From Bacteroidia bacterium (GTDB taxonomy: Bacteria; Bacteroidota; Ignavibacteria; UBA10030): a stretch of 53,795 nucleotides of DNA. The position numbers and the translations under genes are program-made. Below, in pieces: positions 51,173-53,795 of this stretch; positions within the stretch are counted from its first letter, which is position 1; the number at the start of each line of letters is the position of its first letter. The DNA is taken from contig BQML01000023.1 of the NCBI GenBank assembly GCA_022180565.1, positions 1-53,795 on the forward strand. Reading direction: 5' to 3'. Below the pieces are notes generated by a model. The model searched no databases. It saw only the letters and a list, made by a program, of their open reading frames with translations, and was not told the origin of the DNA.

Positions 51173-52036
51173 CTACCCTTTCTCCCGATGTATCCTCACC
51201 TCTCTCTGCGGAAACGGGATTTCGATCTTATGGAGCTTGAACGCATCGTGGATGGCGAAGTTCAGCGTGCTGACCAGATAGCCGCGTCGGTGAGTTAAGG
51301 TGTCCGTCCATGCCAAAAGATCGAACTTCAATCCATTGTCCCCGAATTCTCTGAATCTAACTGAGGGCGCGGGCTCTTTTAAAATATCCTGATTAGCTCC
51401 TGCCACTTCAAGAAGAACGCGTTCGACGAGGCGGGCATCTGTCCCGTAGGCGACCTGAACGGGGATTCTGAAGCGTACTCGGTTGTCGTTGTGACTCCAG
51501 TTAATGACGTTCTGCGAGATCAGCTGGTCGTTCGGAATCACGATCGTGATGTTGTCGTTCGTAAGGACGCGTGTACTGCGGGCTCCGATGCGAATGATGT
51601 CCCCCTCCACTTCTCCCACCACGATCCGGTCGCCCACTTTGACAGGCTGTTCAATGAGAATGATGATTCCACTGATGAAGTTGTTCGCGATGTTTTGCAG
51701 GCCGAGGCCCACGCCGATACCGACGGCGCCGGCGAGGACGTTGAGCGTCGTGAGGTCGATGCCGGCGGTCTGAATGACCACCAGAAAGCCGATGACGAGA
51801 AAGATGTAACTGGTGATCGCGCCCGCGGCCTCGCGACGCCCAATGTCCATCGATGAGCGTTTTGCCAGGATCTGGGTTGTCCATCGTTTGATCTTTCCGC
51901 TGAGGTACAGGATCAGCGCCGTGAAGATCAGCATGTACAACAATGCTCCGACGGTGAGTTCGAAGCCACCGAGCGTGAACACCGGCACCCCCAGAATTTC
52001 CTTCACCGGCTGAAAAATCTTCTCAAGCCATTCCAT
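51173..52036 (-). CDS. MscS-family small mechanosensitive channel
   Basis: A 287-residue protein with membrane helices at about 25-48, 70-95 and the pore helix ~100-125 (LAGAVGIGVGLGLQNIANNF). The MscS beta domain includes EQPVKVGDRIVVGEVEGDI and NDQLISQNVINWS, followed by an alpha/beta cytoplasmic domain. It opens under membrane tension to release solutes. I use the ATG at 52036; a TTG overlapping the upstream stop (52057) is possible. It lies 17 bases after the SLC13/RCK permease gene and converges with the EnvC-like gene, with no clear terminator between them. Confidence 0.92.
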   Translation of the reverse strand: MEWLEKIFQPVKEILGVPVFTLGGFELTVGALLYMLIFTALILYLSGKIKRWTTQILAKRSSMDIGRREAAGAITSYIFLVIGFLVVIQTAGIDLTTLNVLAGAVGIGVGLGLQNIANNFISGIIILIEQPVKVGDRIVVGEVEGDIIRIGARSTRVLTNDNITIVIPNDQLISQNVINWSHNDNRVRFRIPVQVAYGTDARLVERVLLEVAGANQDILKEPAPSVRFREFGDNGLKFDLLAWTDTLTHRRGYLVSTLNFAIHDAFKLHKIEIPFPQREVRIHREKG

Positions 52037-52053
52037 AGGCGTACGTGCGTTGT

Positions 52054-53795
52054 TCAAAAAGGCCAGATGATCGGTATCGTGAAGGTAGCGATAATCCAAA
52101 AAAGAAGATTCAGCGGGGCTCCAACTCTCAAGAAATCCGAGAATTGGTACTGGCCCACGCCGTAAATCATCGTATTGGTTTGATACCCGACCGGCGTCAT
52201 GAAGCTTGATGAGGCCGCAAAAGCGACGGCGAAGAGAAACGGTCGGGGACTGACGCCGATGGCTTCGGCGGCCGAGATGGCAATGGGCGCGATCAGCGCC
52301 GCCGTGGCGTTGTTCGACATGGCTTCTGAAAGAAGCGTCGTTATCAGATAGAAGGCCGACAAGACGGCGAGGGGGCCAAGGTCCCCCAAGAGGGAAACAA
52401 CGTTGCGCGCCAATTCATGGGCGACGCCGCTACGTTCGAGCGCAAGGCCCAGGGTGAGAACACCGGCAAGGAGGAAAATCACCTTCCATTCAATTGCTTC
52501 ATAGGCTTCTTCCAGAGTCAGGCACCGCGAGAAAATCATCACCACACATCCCGCGATCGCGGAGACAACAATGGGGAAAATGTTCAGCGCGGCGGTGGCT
52601 ACCACGCTGGTGATCGTGGCCACGGCAATGACCATCTTTCCCGTTCGAAAGCCGGGAAGGCCGACTTCGGAAACAAATACGAAGTCCTCACGGCGTTTAA
52701 GATCGTCGATGTGGTCCTTGCGGGCAGTCAACAGAAGAACATCACCGGCCTGGAGGCGGGTGGACGAGAGCTTGGTGTGTTTGACTTTCCCACGATGACG
52801 AATGGCGACCGCGAGGGCGCCGTACGTTTCCTTGAATCTCAATTCCTTCAGGGTTTTTCCCTCGAGATCGGAATCAGGAGCGATGACGGCCTCGATGAGC
52901 TTAAACTCGTCGGGATCCATCGAGAGAGCAGTCTTCCGTTTCCGCGGACGAAGGCGTATCCCCTCGCGTTCTCGAAGCTCTCTGATCTGCTGCACATCCC
53001 CCACCACCCGCAACACATCACCGGCCCTCAGGATCATTTTCGATGGTGGAAGGCTGAGCTTCTTCTTTCCCCGAATGACGTCGAGGATCTCGACCCCGAC
53101 TTCTTCAACGAGGGGTGAATCGGCAACGGTCTTCCCGACCGATTTCGCTTCCCGCAGAAGCACGATCTCCGCGACATAATCGCCCATCCCGTAATTGGCT
53201 TCGAGATCTGTTGTCTCCCGTCGCGTGGGGATCAAACGAATGCCTGCGATGAGCATGTACAATGTTCCCGCGACGAGAAACAGCGCCCCGAGCAGCGAAA
53301 ATTCAAACATCCGCATCGGGGGCTCTCCATGCCGAAGGGCAATCGAGTTGACGAGGATGTTCGTGGACGTTCCGAGAAGCGTGCACACACCTCCAAACAT
53401 TGATCCAAACGAAAGGGGTATGAGGAGTTTTGATGATTTGATTCCAGTCTCGCGGGAGAGTCCCAATATCACCGGGAGCAACATTGCCACAACGGCCGTG
53501 TTGTTGATGAACGCGGATGCGATGCCGACAATGAGCATCATAGCGGTGATGGCAAACCAGAAGTTCCCCTTGAACAGGCGCACGAAGACGTTACCAAGAG
53601 AATTGACCGCTCCGGTGCGAAAGAGGCCCGCGCTCAGGATGAACATGGCCCCAACGGTGACGGTTGCGGAGTTGCTGAACCCGGCCAGCCCTTCCTCGGG
53701 TGTGACGATGCCGCTGAGCAAGAGCACGCCCATGACCATCAGCGCTACGAGGTCGACGCGAAGCTTCTCGGTGGCAAAGAGCATCACCGCGGCGG
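52054..53795 (-). CDS. SLC13 family permease with RCK_C (TrkA_C) domains, N-terminus beyond window
   Basis: At least 577 residues; the frame is open to the right edge, so the true start probably lies just outside. Two membrane halves (about 12 helices) have the motifs INNTAVVAMLLPVI and SNNATAALIAPIAI. Between them lie two RCK_C/TrkA_C regulatory domains (~205-275 and ~285-370; SKMILRAGDVLRVVGD; TRLQAGDVLLLTARKD). This is the layout of SLC13-type anion permeases gated by a ligand-binding module. The substrate (sulfate, dicarboxylate or other anion) cannot be told. Probably co-transcribed with mscS. Confidence 0.9.
   Translation of the reverse strand, partial: AAVMLFATEKLRVDLVALMVMGVLLLSGIVTPEEGLAGFSNSATVTVGAMFILSAGLFRTGAVNSLGNVFVRLFKGNFWFAITAMMLIVGIASAFINNTAVVAMLLPVILGLSRETGIKSSKLLIPLSFGSMFGGVCTLLGTSTNILVNSIALRHGEPPMRMFEFSLLGALFLVAGTLYMLIAGIRLIPTRRETTDLEANYGMGDYVAEIVLLREAKSVGKTVADSPLVEEVGVEILDVIRGKKKLSLPPSKMILRAGDVLRVVGDVQQIRELREREGIRLRPRKRKTALSMDPDEFKLIEAVIAPDSDLEGKTLKELRFKETYGALAVAIRHRGKVKHTKLSSTRLQAGDVLLLTARKDHIDDLKRREDFVFVSEVGLPGFRTGKMVIAVATITSVVATAALNIFPIVVSAIAGCVVMIFSRCLTLEEAYEAIEWKVIFLLAGVLTLGLALERSGVAHELARNVVSLLGDLGPLAVLSAFYLITTLLSEAMSNNATAALIAPIAISAAEAIGVSPRPFLFAVAFAASSSFMTPVGYQTNTMIYGVGQYQFSDFLRVGAPLNLLFWIIATFTIPIIWPF

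Noticed and set aside
1-53795. tRNA, rRNA, insertion sequences, phage genes, attachment sites
   Set aside because: No cloverleaf, transposase, integrase or terminal inverted repeats were noticed; a scan with dedicated tools could still reveal a small RNA.

Overview
The window (about 54% G+C by eye, not computed) is a dense run of protein-coding genes from a Gram-negative bacterium. Lipoproteins, a TonB-dependent receptor, C-terminal sorting-type domains, an S46 dipeptidyl peptidase, and the TPR / DUF4292 / EnvC-like trio all point to the Bacteroidota-Ignavibacteria-Chlorobi (FCB) group. Several intergenic regions carry E. coli-like promoters (TTGnnn, exactly 17 bp, then mostly TAnnnT) instead of the classical Bacteroidia TTTG / TAnnTTTG type. 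That favours an Ignavibacteria-like lineage, but the assignment is an inference. All genes are on the minus strand except three near the right end (47403-51117). I saw no rRNA, tRNA, insertion sequence or CRISPR array.

Layout, left to right. 1-89 is the start of a cut-off gene behind an inverted repeat. 333-5369 is an operon of an M1 metallopeptidase, a DUF2339 membrane protein and another membrane protein. 5448-7487 is a TMTC-like membrane/TPR protein. 7558-14489 pairs a TonB-dependent receptor, unusually fused to an N-terminal lipoprotein/TPR-like region, with a large exported protein bearing a sorting-type C-terminus. 14551-18878 holds an M61 PDZ aminopeptidase and an M1-HEAT aminopeptidase. 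18967-23826 is an operon of a gluzincin/propeller/barrel protein, a PrsW-like intramembrane protease and an exported M55 aminopeptidase.

23973-28682 is the most unusual part. On one strand it encodes an exported amidohydrolase, an RsbW-like kinase, a STAS antagonist, an ECF sigma factor, a membrane anti-sigma-like protein, and a membrane-anchored protein made of about 40 copies of a nine-residue unit (consensus AKDARFAEL). The operon ends in a clear intrinsic terminator. I do not recognise the repeat protein as a named family and regard this as the best candidate for an undescribed system.

28742-33075 carries two tandem metallo-beta-lactamase-fold lipoproteins behind a small outer-membrane-like protein, then a Cu/Zn superoxide dismutase operon with a double ABM-domain protein. 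33273-42470 holds S9, S46 and M14 exported peptidases, a small membrane protein and a SLC13-type transporter. 42541-45226 is a radA / guanine-deaminase-like / SemiSWEET-like / rdgB operon. 45349-47340 has a YbgF/CpoB-like lipoprotein and an ATP-grasp protein. 47403-51117 (+) is the TPR lipoprotein / DUF4292 / degenerate M23 operon. The right edge has an MscS channel and a truncated SLC13 permease with RCK_C domains.

Taken together, nine peptidases of eight or nine families, almost all exported or membrane-bound, suggest a peptide-scavenging or protein-degrading lifestyle with a heavily remodelled envelope. The two regulatory modules (partner-switch pair and ECF/anti-sigma) plausibly sense envelope state.
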